Below the pieces are notes generated by a model. That model had not been told where the DNA came from and did not search any database. It saw only the letters and a program-made list of their open reading frames with translations. A program made the position numbers and the translations under genes. Shown one piece after another: positions 42,112-54,019 of a stretch of 64,000 nucleotides of DNA (positions within the stretch are counted from its first letter, which is position 1; each line of letters starts with the position of its first letter). The stretch is from Teichococcus wenyumeiae (GTDB lineage Bacteria > Pseudomonadota > Alphaproteobacteria > Acetobacterales > Acetobacteraceae). The stretch covers positions 62,001 through 126,000 of the forward strand of contig NZ_RFLX01000012.1 in the NCBI RefSeq assembly GCF_003696345.1, given 5' to 3'.

Positions 42112-42636
42112 ATGGACGTGACGAAGCTCCCCACCGGCAAGAACCCGCCCTACGACATCAATGTCGTCATCGAGATCCCGCAGGGGTCGCAGGTGAAGTA
42201 CGAGCTGGACAAGGACAGCGGCGCCATCATGGTGGACCGTTTCCTGTTCACGCCGATGGCCTATCCGGCCGCCTATGGCTTCGTGCCCAATACCCTGGCC
42301 GATGACGGCGACCCGTCCGACGCGCTGGTGCTGGCCCCGGCCCCGATGGTGCCCGGCGCCGTGATCCGCTGCCGCCCGATCGGCGTGCTCTTCATGGAAG
42401 ACGAGAGCGGCCAGGACGAGAAGCTGGTCTGCGTGCCGCACGACAAGCTGCACACCGCCTACACGGACGTCAAGGACGTGGCGGACCTGCCCAAGATCGC
42501 GCGTGATGCCATCGAGCACTTCTTCACGCGCTACAAGGACCTGGAGCCCGGCAAGTGGGTGAAGGTGCGCAACTGGGGCGGCGCGGCCGAGGCCGCCGCG
42601 ATCCTGGAAAAGCAGATCGCCGCCGCCCAGAAGTGA
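42112..42636 (+). CDS. ppa: inorganic pyrophosphatase (family I)
   Basis: Ppa hydrolyses pyrophosphate in the cytoplasm and so drives biosynthesis. The 174-residue product has the family I motifs [36 protein letters not shown] and the metal signature [10 protein letters not shown], and the late [17 protein letters not shown] chose ATG 42112, which gives the usual length; ATG 42100 is an alternative and the frame extends further up. It is a single gene, divergent from the MetX-like gene. Confidence 0.94.
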   Translation: MDVTKLPTGKNPPYDINVVIEIPQGSQVKYELDKDSGAIMVDRFLFTPMAYPAAYGFVPNTLADDGDPSDALVLAPAPMVPGAVIRCRPIGVLFMEDESGQDEKLVCVPHDKLHTAYTDVKDVADLPKIARDAIEHFFTRYKDLEPGKWVKVRNWGGAAEAAAILEKQIAAAQK

Positions 42637-42677
42637 CGCCGGCGCCGGGCGGGGCCACCCCTGCCCGGCCGGCCCTG

Positions 42678-42710
42678 CCGGGAGAAAACCCGCCCTGGCG
42701 GTTCTCCCGG
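42678..42710. terminator. possible terminator between ppa and a convergent acetyltransferase
   Basis: CCGGGAGAA (42678-42686) pairs with TTCTCCCGG (42702-42710), with a further inner stem CCGCC/GGCGG after a 3-base bulge. The hairpin lies between convergent genes. There is no T run, so efficiency is unclear. Confidence 0.4.
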
Positions 42711-42720
42711 CCCACGTGCC

Positions 42721-43296
42721 TCAGCCCGCCAGCAGCCGCTCCGGCACCTTCAGCCCGAGCCGCGCCGGCACCGGCCAGACTTCGCGCACCCGCCGCGTCT
42801 CGATGAAGCCGGCCGCACGGTAGTTCGGCAGCGCGCGGGGATGGTCGGCGGTGCAGGTATTCACCGTCAGCAGCCGCGTATGGCCGGACCAGCCCTGGTC
42901 GATGGCATGGCGCAGGAAGGCGGCGCCCATGCCGCAGCCCACCGCATGCGGCAGCAGGCCGAAATAGGCGATGTTGGTCTGGCCGCCGGCCCGCCGCTCC
43001 AGCTCATAGAAGCCGGCCGGGGCGCCGTCGCGATAGAGCACGTGGATGCTGACAGAAGGATCGGCCATCACATTGGCGATCTCGGCATCGCTGGCGGTGC
43101 GGCGCAGCCACCAGACGTAATCCTGCCCCACGGTGTTATAGAGGTAGCGGTAGAAGGGCACGGTGCATTTCGTCGCCACCGCCACATGCGCATCCGCCGG
43201 CAAGGCCGGCGCCGGCGTCGCCGGCGGCTGCTCCATCCGCAGGAAGGTGACGTCCACCGCCACCCGGATCGCGGGCTCCACCAGCGAGAGCCGCAC
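42721..43296 (-). CDS. GNAT-family N-acetyltransferase
   Basis: This 191-residue protein looks like a GNAT enzyme: [21 protein letters not shown], then [24 protein letters not shown] (the acetyl-CoA loop in pieces: GCGMGAAFL) and [15 protein letters not shown]. The substrate is unknown. Translation probably starts at GTG 43296, one base after the rpoD stop, so it is likely expressed with rpoD. Homology begins well after the N terminus, so an internal start is possible. Confidence 0.75.
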   Translation of the reverse strand: MRLSLVEPAIRVAVDVTFLRMEQPPATPAPALPADAHVAVATKCTVPFYRYLYNTVGQDYVWWLRRTASDAEIANVMADPSVSIHVLYRDGAPAGFYELERRAGGQTNIAYFGLLPHAVGCGMGAAFLRHAIDQGWSGHTRLLTVNTCTADHPRALPNYRAAGFIETRRVREVWPVPARLGLKVPERLLAG

Positions 43297-43297
43297 C

Positions 43298-45223
43298 TCA
43301 GTTGTCCAGGAAGGAGCGCAGCTTGCGGCTGCGGCTGGGGTGCTTCAGCTTGCGCAGCGCCTTGGCCTCGATCTGCCGGATACGCTCGCGCGTCACGTTG
43401 AACTGCTGGCCGACTTCTTCGAGTGTGTGGTCGGTGTTCATGCCGATGCCGAAGCGCATGCGCAGCACGCGCTCCTCACGCGGCGTCAGGCTGGAGAGCA
43501 CGCGGGTGGTGGCCTCGCGCAGGTTGGTCTGGATGGCGGCATCCAGCGGGATGATCGCCGCCTTGTCCTCAATGAAGTCGCCGAGGTGGCTGTCTTCCTC
43601 GTCGCCGATCGGCGTCTCGAGGGAGATCGGCTCCTTGGCGATCTTCAGCACCTTGCGCACCTTCTCCAGCGGCATGCCGAGCTTTTCCGCCAGCTCTTCC
43701 GGCTGCGGCTCGCGGCCGATCTCGTGCAGCATCTGGCGGCTGGTGCGGACCAGCTTGTTGATGGTCTCGATCATGTGGACCGGGATGCGGATGGTCCGCG
43801 CCTGGTCCGCGATGGAGCGGGTGATGGCCTGCCGGATCCACCAGGTGGCATAAGTGGAGAACTTGTAGCCGCGGCGGTACTCGAACTTATCGACCGCCTT
43901 CATCAACCCGATATTGCCTTCCTGGATCAGGTCCAGGAACTGCAGCCCGCGATTGGTGTATTTCTTGGCGATGGAGATCACGAGGCGCAGGTTGGCCTCG
44001 ATCATCTCCTTCTTCGCCTGGGTCATGTCGCGCTCGCCGCGCGAGACGGTGGCATAGACCCGCTTGAACTCGCCCACCGGCAGGCCGGTCAGGGAAGCGG
44101 TCTCGCCGATCTTGGCGCGGATCGCCTCCACCTCGTCGCGGGAACGTTCGACAAAGGTCTTCCAGGCCTTGCCCGGCAGGGTGGACACGCGGTCCATCCA
44201 GGCGGGGTCGATCTCGGCGCCGCGCCAGTGCTGCAGGAAGTCGTCGCGCTTGACCTTGCTGGCCTCGGCCAGCCGCAGCACCTGCCCCTCGAAGCCCGTG
44301 ATGCGGCGGTTCAGGCCCTTGAGCTGGTCCACCAGCTCCTCGATGCGGTTGTTGTGCAGGTGGACCTTCTCCACCAGCGTCACCAGCTCGCTACGCTGCG
44401 CCACATAGGCCTGCTCGGCCTTGGTGGCCAGCTCGCCGCCGGCGGTATAGGCCTCCATCCGCTGCGCCTGCAGCTTCTGCAGCTTGCCGTAGAGGTCCTC
44501 GATCTCCTCGAAGGTCGCCAGGGCCTCGGGCTTCAGCTTCTCTTCCAGCGCGGAGAGCGAGAGGCCCATGCCCTCCCCTTCCTCGCCTTCCTCGAATTCC
44601 TCGGCCTCGGCGGGGGGCGGCGCGTCGCCGCCCTCGGCGGCGGCGGTGGCTTCCAGGTCGATCACGTCGCGCAGCAGCATCCGGCCGTCCTTGACGGCCT
44701 CGTGCCAACCCAGGATGGCCTGCAGCGTCAGCGGGCTCTCGCAGAGCCCGCCGATCATGGCGTCCCGGCCGGCCTCGATGCGCTTGGCGATGGCGATCTC
44801 GCCCTCGCGGGAGAGCAGTTCGACGCTGCCCATTTCCCGCAGGTACATGCGGACCGGGTCGTCGGTGCGGCCGAGGTTCTCCTCGTTGACGTTGCCGCCC
44901 TCGCTTTCTTCCTCTTCCTCTTCCTCGGCCCCTTCGGCCTTGGCGGCGGGCTTGGCGGCGGCTTCGCCGTCCTCGCTTTCCTCGGCCTCGACGAGGTTGA
45001 TGCCCAGGTCGCTGAGCATCGCCATGGTGTCCTCGATCAGCTCGGAGGAGACCTGCTCGTTCGGCAGGGTGGCGTTCAGCTCGTCGTAGGTGACGTAGCC
45101 GCGCTCCTTGCCACGGGCGACCAGCTTCTTGACGGCGGCCGAGAGGGTATCGAGCAGGGCTCCTTCAACCGCCTCATCGCGGTTCTCGACCGTCTCGGTG
45201 CCGCCCGCTGCCTTGCTCGCCAT
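43298..45223 (-). CDS. rpoD: RNA polymerase sigma factor RpoD (sigma-70, housekeeping)
   Basis: RpoD directs RNA polymerase to housekeeping promoters. The 641-residue protein has region 1.1 ([20 protein letters not shown]), an acidic insert with a Glu run, region 1.2 ([21 protein letters not shown]), the non-conserved region, region 2 ([39 protein letters not shown]), region 3 and region 4 ([16 protein letters not shown] and the helix-turn-helix [20 protein letters not shown]). It follows dnaG, as in the macromolecular-synthesis operon. TTGTGT (45388-45383) and TTATGG (45365-45360) with a 17-base spacer could be a promoter of its own. Confidence 0.96.
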   Translation of the reverse strand: MASKAAGGTETVENRDEAVEGALLDTLSAAVKKLVARGKERGYVTYDELNATLPNEQVSSELIEDTMAMLSDLGINLVEAEESEDGEAAAKPAAKAEGAEEEEEEESEGGNVNEENLGRTDDPVRMYLREMGSVELLSREGEIAIAKRIEAGRDAMIGGLCESPLTLQAILGWHEAVKDGRMLLRDVIDLEATAAAEGGDAPPPAEAEEFEEGEEGEGMGLSLSALEEKLKPEALATFEEIEDLYGKLQKLQAQRMEAYTAGGELATKAEQAYVAQRSELVTLVEKVHLHNNRIEELVDQLKGLNRRITGFEGQVLRLAEASKVKRDDFLQHWRGAEIDPAWMDRVSTLPGKAWKTFVERSRDEVEAIRAKIGETASLTGLPVGEFKRVYATVSRGERDMTQAKKEMIEANLRLVISIAKKYTNRGLQFLDLIQEGNIGLMKAVDKFEYRRGYKFSTYATWWIRQAITRSIADQARTIRIPVHMIETINKLVRTSRQMLHEIGREPQPEELAEKLGMPLEKVRKVLKIAKEPISLETPIGDEEDSHLGDFIEDKAAIIPLDAAIQTNLREATTRVLSSLTPREERVLRMRFGIGMNTDHTLEEVGQQFNVTRERIRQIEAKALRKLKHPSRSRKLRSFLDN

Positions 45224-45429
45224 GCCGTCGCTCCGTCAGATGCCCGCCGCACATGCCACCCGAAGCCGCCGCCGCACCGCGACGAGGGTGGCGCACCATC
45301 CTGGTAATCACCCGTCCCGCCTGTTGTCGGGCCGGGGCATCGCACACCACTGCTTCGCGCCATAACCGCCCGCGCACCCGCAACACAAGAGCCGCCAGGG
45401 CCAAAGGACCTGTAGCTGAGGCAGGACAA

Positions 45430-47280
45430 TCAGTGGGCCGCACCGGATTCGCCTTCCTCATCCTCCATTTCGCCGCGCTGCTGGGCCATCAGGGCTTCCG
45501 TCAGCCGGATCAGGCGGCGCTGGGCGGCCTCGCTGCCGGTGGTGATCAGGTCCATCTCGGCGGCGCGGCGGTCTTCCAGCAGGGCGGCCTGCCCACGCAG
45601 GAAGCCGAAGAAATGCCACCATGCCTTGGCCACCGACTGCGGCTGCGCCTCCGGCGAGAGCAGCCGGCGCAGGCCGGGGCACTGGAGGGCCCAGGCCAGG
45701 GCCTCGGGCGCAGTGGATTGGAGTTGGGCTTGCAGCGTCTCCGGATCAAGCTGCTCCGCCACGCCGTGCCAGGCCAGGATGGCCTGCCGCAGCTGGCCGG
45801 CCTCGCCATCCTCGGGCAGTTCCAGTTGCAGCAGCGCCTCTTCCACCTCCGGCAGCAGCCAGGGATGGGCCAGGGTCAGGGCCATCAGGCAGCGGGCGCG
45901 CTCGCTCTGGGTATGCAGGGCGTCGATGGCCGGGCGCGGCAGGTTCAGCGGCGGCAGCGGCGGGCGGCCGCCCTTGCGCCATTCGCCGCGCGCGGCGGGC
46001 TGGAAGCGCTGCGGCGCCGGGCGCCGGCCGGACTCGAAGAAGCGGTCCAGCAACAGGCGGCGGTATTCGGCGCCGAGGATCTTGTCCGGGATCGCCTCGG
46101 CCGCCGCCACCAGCTTGTGGCGCAGCGTGGCGCGGGCTTCCGGCGCCGTGCCGGGGGATTGCGCCGCCAACATGTCGTAGAGCACGTCCGAGAGCGGCTT
46201 CCGCCCTTCCAGCAGCGAGCGGAAGGCATTGGGGCCACCCTTGCGGGTGATGGAATCCGGGTCCTCCCCCGCCGGCAACGTCACGAAGGCCAGGCTGCGT
46301 TCGGTGGAGAGCAGCGGCAGGGCCAACTCGGCGGCGCGGGCGGCGGCGCGGGTGCCGGCGGCATCGCCGTCGAAGCAGAGCACCGGGCTCGGCGCCATGC
46401 GCCAGAGTTCCTCGAGCTGCTCCTCGGTCAGCGCGGTGCCGAGCGGCGCCACGGCGCCGGGGAAGCCGGCCTGATGCAGCGCGATGACATCCATGTAGCC
46501 CTCGGCCACCACCACGGGCTGGTTCCGGAAGGCGGCGTCGCGCGCGATGTCGATGCCATAGAGGTTGCGACGCTTGGAGAAGAGCGAGGTCTCCGGCCCA
46601 TTGACGTATTTCGGCTGCCCATCGCCCAGGATGCGCCCGCCGAAGGAGACCATGCGCCCGCGCCGGTCCCGGATGGGAAACATGACGCGGTTGAAGAAGA
46701 GGTCGGTGAGCGGCTCGCCCTCCTCGCCGCCGCGCATCAGCCCGGCCTCGACCAACTGGCGCGGCTCGATGCCGAGCGGCTTCAGGTCGGCCGCCAGGGC
46801 GCCGCGCCCGCCGCCGGACCAGCCGATGCCGAAGGCGCGGATGGTCTCCTCCGACAATCCGCGGCGCAGCAGGTAGTCCAGCCCGGCACGGCCTTCCGGC
46901 AGACGCAGGCGGCGCTGGAAGGCCTCGGCGGCGGCTTCGAGCACGGCATGCAGGTCGCGCGCCCGGGCCTCCCGCCGCGCCTGCTCGGGCGTGGCCTTCG
47001 GCACTTCCAGCCCGGCCTCGCCGGCCAGCCGTTCCACCGCCTCGGGGAAGGAGGCGCCCTCGGCCTGCATCACGAAGGCGATGGCATCGCCGTGCGCGCC
47101 GCAGCCGAAGCAATGGTAGTGGTCGTCGTAAATATAAAAGGAGGGCGTCTTTTCCCCGTGGAAGGGGCAGCAGGCTTTCCACTGGCGGCCGGACTTGGTG
47201 ACGCGCGTCTTGCGGCCGATCAGTGCCGGCAGCGGGGTCCGGGCGCGAAGCTCTTCGAGAAAGTTGGGGGGCAGCGCCAT
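45430..47280 (-). CDS. dnaG: DNA primase
   Basis: DnaG makes the RNA primers for replication. The 616-residue protein has the CHC2 zinc finger (Cys38, His41, Cys57, Cys60), the RNA-polymerase basic region, a TOPRIM domain with VVAEGYMDVIALHQAGFPG and LCFDGDAAGTRAA, and a C-terminal DnaB-binding domain (from about residue 450). It lies downstream of yqeY and upstream of rpoD on the same strand, the classic order yqeY-dnaG-rpoD. A 206-base gap separates it from rpoD. Confidence 0.96.
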   Translation of the reverse strand: MALPPNFLEELRARTPLPALIGRKTRVTKSGRQWKACCPFHGEKTPSFYIYDDHYHCFGCGAHGDAIAFVMQAEGASFPEAVERLAGEAGLEVPKATPEQARREARARDLHAVLEAAAEAFQRRLRLPEGRAGLDYLLRRGLSEETIRAFGIGWSGGGRGALAADLKPLGIEPRQLVEAGLMRGGEEGEPLTDLFFNRVMFPIRDRRGRMVSFGGRILGDGQPKYVNGPETSLFSKRRNLYGIDIARDAAFRNQPVVVAEGYMDVIALHQAGFPGAVAPLGTALTEEQLEELWRMAPSPVLCFDGDAAGTRAAARAAELALPLLSTERSLAFVTLPAGEDPDSITRKGGPNAFRSLLEGRKPLSDVLYDMLAAQSPGTAPEARATLRHKLVAAAEAIPDKILGAEYRRLLLDRFFESGRRPAPQRFQPAARGEWRKGGRPPLPPLNLPRPAIDALHTQSERARCLMALTLAHPWLLPEVEEALLQLELPEDGEAGQLRQAILAWHGVAEQLDPETLQAQLQSTAPEALAWALQCPGLRRLLSPEAQPQSVAKAWWHFFGFLRGQAALLEDRRAAEMDLITTGSEAAQRRLIRLTEALMAQQRGEMEDEEGESGAAH

Positions 47281-47312
47281 GAACAGGTCATAGCGCGCCG
47301 CCCCGGCCGAAG

Positions 47313-47771
47313 TTAAGCGCCCAGCTTCGCCTTCACCAGCGGGCCGGCCTTGGCCATGTCCATGGTGGCGGCGTGCTTTGCGCGCAGCGCGGCCATCACC
47401 TTGCCCATGTCCTTGATGGAGGCGGCACCGGTTTCGGCCACCGCCTCATCGACGGCGGCCTGCATGGCAGCATCGTCCATCTGCTGCGGCAGGAAGCCTT
47501 CGATCACGGCGATCTCGGCTTCTTCCTTGTCCGCCAGCTCGGGCCGGTTGCCCTGGCGGTACATCTCCACGCTCTCGCGCCGGGACTTCACCATGCTGCG
47601 CAGCATGGCGACGATCTGCTCCTCCGGCACCTGCTCCACGCCGGTAGGGCGGGCGGCGATATCGGTATCCTTCAGCTTGGCCATGACCATGCGGATGGTG
47701 GAGGTGCGCGCGGAGTCACCGGCCTTCATCGAGGCCTTCATTTCCTCCAGGAAGCGGGCGCGCAGGGACAT
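47313..47771 (-). CDS. yqeY: GatB/YqeY domain-containing protein
   Basis: YqeY proteins share the tail domain of GatB and may act on tRNA or tRNA-dependent amidation; the exact role is unknown. The 152-residue product begins MSLRARFLEEMKASMKAGDS, has STIRMVMAKLKD, RQGNRPELADKEEAEIAVIEGFLPQQ and ends with MGKVMAALRAKHA. AAGGAG lies 7 bases before the ATG. It sits at the head of the yqeY-dnaG-rpoD row, divergent from carA. A possible -10 TTATAC (about 47840) places operator copy 1 of carA close to its -35. Confidence 0.9.
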   Translation of the reverse strand: MSLRARFLEEMKASMKAGDSARTSTIRMVMAKLKDTDIAARPTGVEQVPEEQIVAMLRSMVKSRRESVEMYRQGNRPELADKEEAEIAVIEGFLPQQMDDAAMQAAVDEAVAETGAASIKDMGKVMAALRAKHAATMDMAKAGPLVKAKLGA

Positions 47772-47865
47772 GGGTAAACTCCTTGGAAACAGGGTGGCCT
47801 CGGCGGAAAGGTGCTGCGTGGCCTTGGAAGCGGGGTATAAGGCGCGCCGTGGCCAAAGAGCCAGC

Positions 47866-47882
47866 GGGAAGAAAATTCCCAG
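47866..47882. promoter_or_regulatory. palindromic operator, copy 1, upstream of carA
   Basis: The 17-base sequence GGGAAGAAAATTCCCAG holds the inverted repeat GGGAA-N5-TTCCC. It is identical to a second copy 43 bases downstream. It lies upstream of the possible carA -35 and could also affect the divergent yqeY. The arms are one helical turn apart, as expected for a dimeric helix-turn-helix protein. Confidence 0.75.
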
Positions 47883-47901
47883 CCACGATCACAGGTCGGT
47901 G

Positions 47902-47930
47902 TTGCGCTGGGAAGAAAATTCCCAGATAAG
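47902..47930 (+). promoter_or_regulatory. candidate carA promoter for a leaderless message
   Basis: TTGCGC (47902-47907) and GATAAG (47925-47930) are separated by 17 bases. The carA ATG begins at 47937, only 6 bases after the -10, so the transcript would start at or next to the ATG. No Shine-Dalgarno precedes this ATG. The spacer is filled by operator copy 2. Confidence 0.55.
47909..47925. promoter_or_regulatory. palindromic operator, copy 2, inside the carA promoter spacer
   Basis: This is the second perfect copy of GGGAAGAAAATTCCCAG. Here the palindrome extends to CTGGGAA-N5-TTCCCAG (47907-47925). It lies between the possible -35 and -10 of carA, so a bound protein should block the polymerase. 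Confidence 0.78.
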
Positions 47931-47936
47931 CCCCTC

Positions 47937-49346
47937 ATGCGGTCTGTTGAAGATATCATTGCCCTGATCGGCGGCGCTGACGCCGCCGCCCAGCGTTGCG
48001 GCATCGGCACCGAGGCGCTGCGCAAGTGGCGCCAGTCCCGTGCCATTCCCGCCAAGCACTGGCCGGCGATCATCGCCGCCACGGGCCTGACCCTGGCGGA
48101 CATGCCCCAGGCCGCGCAGACCACCCCCGACCCCGCCAGCACCCAGCCGGAGAGCCCGATGAGCCCTGAGTCCCAAGCCGCCGAGCTGTCCGCCGACACG
48201 CGTCCTGCCGGCGCCACCGCCGCGCTGGTGCTGGCCGATGGCTCGGTCTTCTGGGGCATCGGCTTCGGCGCCCATACCACCTCCGTGGGCGAGATCTGCT
48301 TCAACACCGGCATGACGGGCTATCAGGAAACCCTGACCGACCCCTCCTATGCCGGGCAGATCATCACCTTCACCTTCCCGCATATCGGCAATGTCGGTGC
48401 CAATCCCGAGGACAGCGAGAGCATCACCCCCGCCGCGCGTGGCCTGGTGGTGAAGCTGGACCTGACGGAGCCCGCCAACTACCGCGCCACCCGCCACCTG
48501 GACGACTGGCTGAAGAGCTACGGCATCCCCGGCATCGCCGGCGTGGATACCCGCGCCCTGACGCTGCGCATCCGCGACGGCGGCGCGCCCAATGGCGTGC
48601 TGGCCTTCCCGGCGGACGGCAAGTTCGACCTGCCCGCCCTGCGCGCCCAGGCCACCGGCTGGCCGGGGCTGGAGGGCATGGACCTCGCCAAGGAAGTCTC
48701 CTGCCGCCAGTCCTATAGCTGGACCGAGGGGCTGTGGTCCTGGGGCCAGGGCTATGACGCCGCGCCCGCCCGCAAGCATAAGGTCGTGGCCGTCGACTAC
48801 GGCGCCAAGCGCAATATCCTGCGCTGCCTGGCCGACGCCGGCTGCGACGTGACCGTGGTGCCCGCCACCGCCACGGCGGAGGATATCCTCTCCCACAACC
48901 CGGACGGCATCTTCCTTTCCAACGGCCCCGGCGACCCGGCGGCGACCGGCGCCTATGCGGTGCCCGCCATCCGTGGCGTGCTGGAGACGGGCAAGCCGGT
49001 CTTCGGCATCTGCCTCGGCCACCAGCTTCTGGCCCTGGCGCTGGGCGCCAAGACCTACAAGCTGGACCGCGGCCACCGCGGCGCCAACCAGCCGGTGCAG
49101 GACCTGGCCACCGGCCGTGTGGAGATCACCTCGCAGAACCACGGCTTCGCGGTGGATGAGGCGAGCCTGCCCGCCGGCGTGAAGGTGACGCACAAGTCGC
49201 TCTTCGACGGTTCCAACGAAGGCATCGCGGCCACCGACAAGCCTGCCTTCTCCGTGCAGTACCACCCGGAGGCGAGCCCCGGCCCCTCCGACAGCCACTA
49301 TCTCTTCCACCGCTTCGTGGACATGATCGAGAAGCACAAGGGCTGA
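47937..49346 (+). CDS. carA: carbamoyl-phosphate synthase small subunit with N-terminal helix-turn-helix extension
   Basis: CarA is the glutaminase subunit that feeds ammonia to CarB for arginine and pyrimidine synthesis. Residues from about 93 on match CarA: GEICFNTGMTGYQETLTDPS, AVDYGAKRNILR, and the triad Cys359 (GICLGHQL), His443 and Glu445 (YHPEAS), all offset by 90 from E. coli. Residues 1-57 (MRSVEDIIALIGGADAAAQR, then TEALRKWRQSRAIPAKHW) look like a Cro/YdaS-type helix-turn-helix, followed by a Pro/Gln/Ser linker. GGAGAG (48149-48154) before ATG 48159 (Met75) would allow a second, ordinary CarA. Two operators lie upstream. The operator-binding role is inference. Confidence 0.93.
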   Translation: MRSVEDIIALIGGADAAAQRCGIGTEALRKWRQSRAIPAKHWPAIIAATGLTLADMPQAAQTTPDPASTQPESPMSPESQAAELSADTRPAGATAALVLADGSVFWGIGFGAHTTSVGEICFNTGMTGYQETLTDPSYAGQIITFTFPHIGNVGANPEDSESITPAARGLVVKLDLTEPANYRATRHLDDWLKSYGIPGIAGVDTRALTLRIRDGGAPNGVLAFPADGKFDLPALRAQATGWPGLEGMDLAKEVSCRQSYSWTEGLWSWGQGYDAAPARKHKVVAVDYGAKRNILRCLADAGCDVTVVPATATAEDILSHNPDGIFLSNGPGDPAATGAYAVPAIRGVLETGKPVFGICLGHQLLALALGAKTYKLDRGHRGANQPVQDLATGRVEITSQNHGFAVDEASLPAGVKVTHKSLFDGSNEGIAATDKPAFSVQYHPEASPGPSDSHYLFHRFVDMIEKHKG

Positions 49347-49371
49347 GGCCCCGACAGGAAGAGGGTGGCAT

Positions 49372-50121
49372 ATGTTTGATCTGAGCGGGCGCGTGGCCGT
49401 GGTCACGGGCGGCAATGGCGGCATCGGCCTGGGCATGGCGCGTGGCCTTGCCGCTTCCGGTGCCTGGGTGGCCGTGGTCGGCCGCAATGCCGAGAAGAAC
49501 AAGGCCGCCGTGGCGGAACTTGGCGAGGATGCCTTCGCCATCCAGGCGGACCTGACCGAGGCCGGCGCCGCCGACCGCGTGATCGCGCAGGTAGTGGAAC
49601 AGGCCGGCGGCATCGACATCCTGGTCAACAATGCCGGCACCAATATCCGCCGCCTGCCACAGGATGTGACGGATGAGGAATGGCACGCCGTGATCGATGC
49701 CAACCTCACCAGCGCCATGCGGATGAGCCGCGCGGCCTATCCGCACCTCAAGGCCAATGGGCGCGGGCGGGTGATCTCCATCGGCTCCATGATGTCGATC
49801 TTCGGCCTGCCGCTCTCGCCCGCCTATGGCGCCAGCAAGGGCGGCATCGTGCAGTACATGCGCTCCCTCGCCGTGGCCTGGGGTCCGGATGGCATCACCG
49901 CCAACGCCATCCTGCCTGGCTGGATCGAGACGGAACTCACGGCTGGCGCCAAGCGCGACATGCCCGAGCTGAACGACCGCGTGCTCTCCCGCACGCCGCA
50001 GAAGCGGTGGGGCCTGCCCGCCGACTTCGCCGGCATCGCCGCCTTCCTGGCCAGCGACGCCAGCGCCTTCATCACCGGCACCGCCATCCCCGTGGATGGC
50101 GGCCTGTCGGTGCACGGCTGA
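49372..50121 (+). CDS. short-chain dehydrogenase/reductase (SDR), KduD-like
   Basis: This 249-residue classical SDR has the NAD(P) motif TGGNGGIGLGMA (about 12-23), NNAG (about 86-89), the catalytic Ser in ISIGSMMSIFG, and YxxxK as YGASK. The C terminus ends GTAIPVDGGLSVHG. It is closest in feel to 2-deoxy-D-gluconate 3-dehydrogenases (KduD) and related sugar SDRs, but the substrate is not certain. It lies between carA and carB on the same strand, with short gaps on both sides, so it is probably in the same transcript. Confidence 0.87.
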   Translation: MFDLSGRVAVVTGGNGGIGLGMARGLAASGAWVAVVGRNAEKNKAAVAELGEDAFAIQADLTEAGAADRVIAQVVEQAGGIDILVNNAGTNIRRLPQDVTDEEWHAVIDANLTSAMRMSRAAYPHLKANGRGRVISIGSMMSIFGLPLSPAYGASKGGIVQYMRSLAVAWGPDGITANAILPGWIETELTAGAKRDMPELNDRVLSRTPQKRWGLPADFAGIAAFLASDASAFITGTAIPVDGGLSVHG

Positions 50122-50155
50122 CATCTAGACCGATAACGACAGGGTCCCCTCCCCG

Positions 50156-53401
<3,246 letters not shown>

Positions 53402-53408
53402 ACGGGTG

Positions 53409-53438
53409 GGGCCGCTTTCCTACAAGGGAAAGCGGCCC
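53409..53438 (+). terminator. hairpin terminator-like element after carB
   Basis: GGGCCGCTTTCC (53409-53420) and GGAAAGCGGCCC (53427-53438) form a perfect 12-bp stem with a 6-base loop, 8 bases after the carB stop. The following sequence has only a weak T content (taacctccttaa), so the efficiency is uncertain. Confidence 0.65.
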
Positions 53439-53544
53439 TAACCTCCTTAATGATCCCCTACCCCACCGAGGGCACCGGCACGGCGAGAAGCGCCACGCCC
53501 GGAGCAAACGGTGGGGCATCGCGTATGTGCAGGAAGGGCTAGCC

Positions 53545-54018
53545 GTGCAGAAGTTCCCGATGACCGCCGAAGGTCACGCCCGTCTCGAGGAAGAGCTGCG
53601 CCAGTTGAAGGCCGAGGAGCGCCCCGCGGTGATCCGCGCGATCGCCGAGGCGCGCGCCCATGGCGACCTGTCCGAGAACGCCGAATATCACGCGGCGCGC
53701 GAACGCCAGTCCTTCATCGAGGGCCGCATCGCCGAGCTGGAGACCATCGTCCCCGCCAGCGAGATCATCGATGTCTCCAAGTTCTCCGGGGACCAGGTGA
53801 AGTTCGGCGCCTATGTCACCATCGTCGACGACGAGACGGAGGAGGAGAAATCCTACCGCATCGTCGGCGCCTATGAGGCCGACATGAAGAACGGCTCGGT
53901 CTCCATGTCCTCCCCGCTGGCCAAGGCCCTGCTGGGCAAGTCGGTGGGCGACACGGTCGAGGTGCCTGCCCCTGGCGGCGCCCGCGCCTACGAGATCACG
54001 GCCGTCCGGTTCCGCTGA
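53545..54018 (+). CDS. greA: transcription elongation factor GreA
   Basis: GreA rescues backtracked RNA polymerase by stimulating transcript cleavage. The 157-residue product has an N-terminal coiled coil ([39 protein letters not shown]) with the acidic tip Asp/Glu, and a C-terminal FKBP-like domain ([35 protein letters not shown]). I chose GTG 53545, preceded by GGAAGGG, because it gives the family length; ATG 53527 would add six residues. ilvA follows after one base. Confidence 0.94.
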   Translation: MQKFPMTAEGHARLEEELRQLKAEERPAVIRAIAEARAHGDLSENAEYHAARERQSFIEGRIAELETIVPASEIIDVSKFSGDQVKFGAYVTIVDDETEEEKSYRIVGAYEADMKNGSVSMSSPLAKALLGKSVGDTVEVPAPGGARAYEITAVRFR

Positions 54019-54019
54019 G

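Noticed and set aside
47866-47925. The two identical 17-mers as the start of a CRISPR array or a mobile-element end.
   Set aside because: Only two copies exist, each is palindromic, the gap is 26 bases, and they sit exactly at a promoter.
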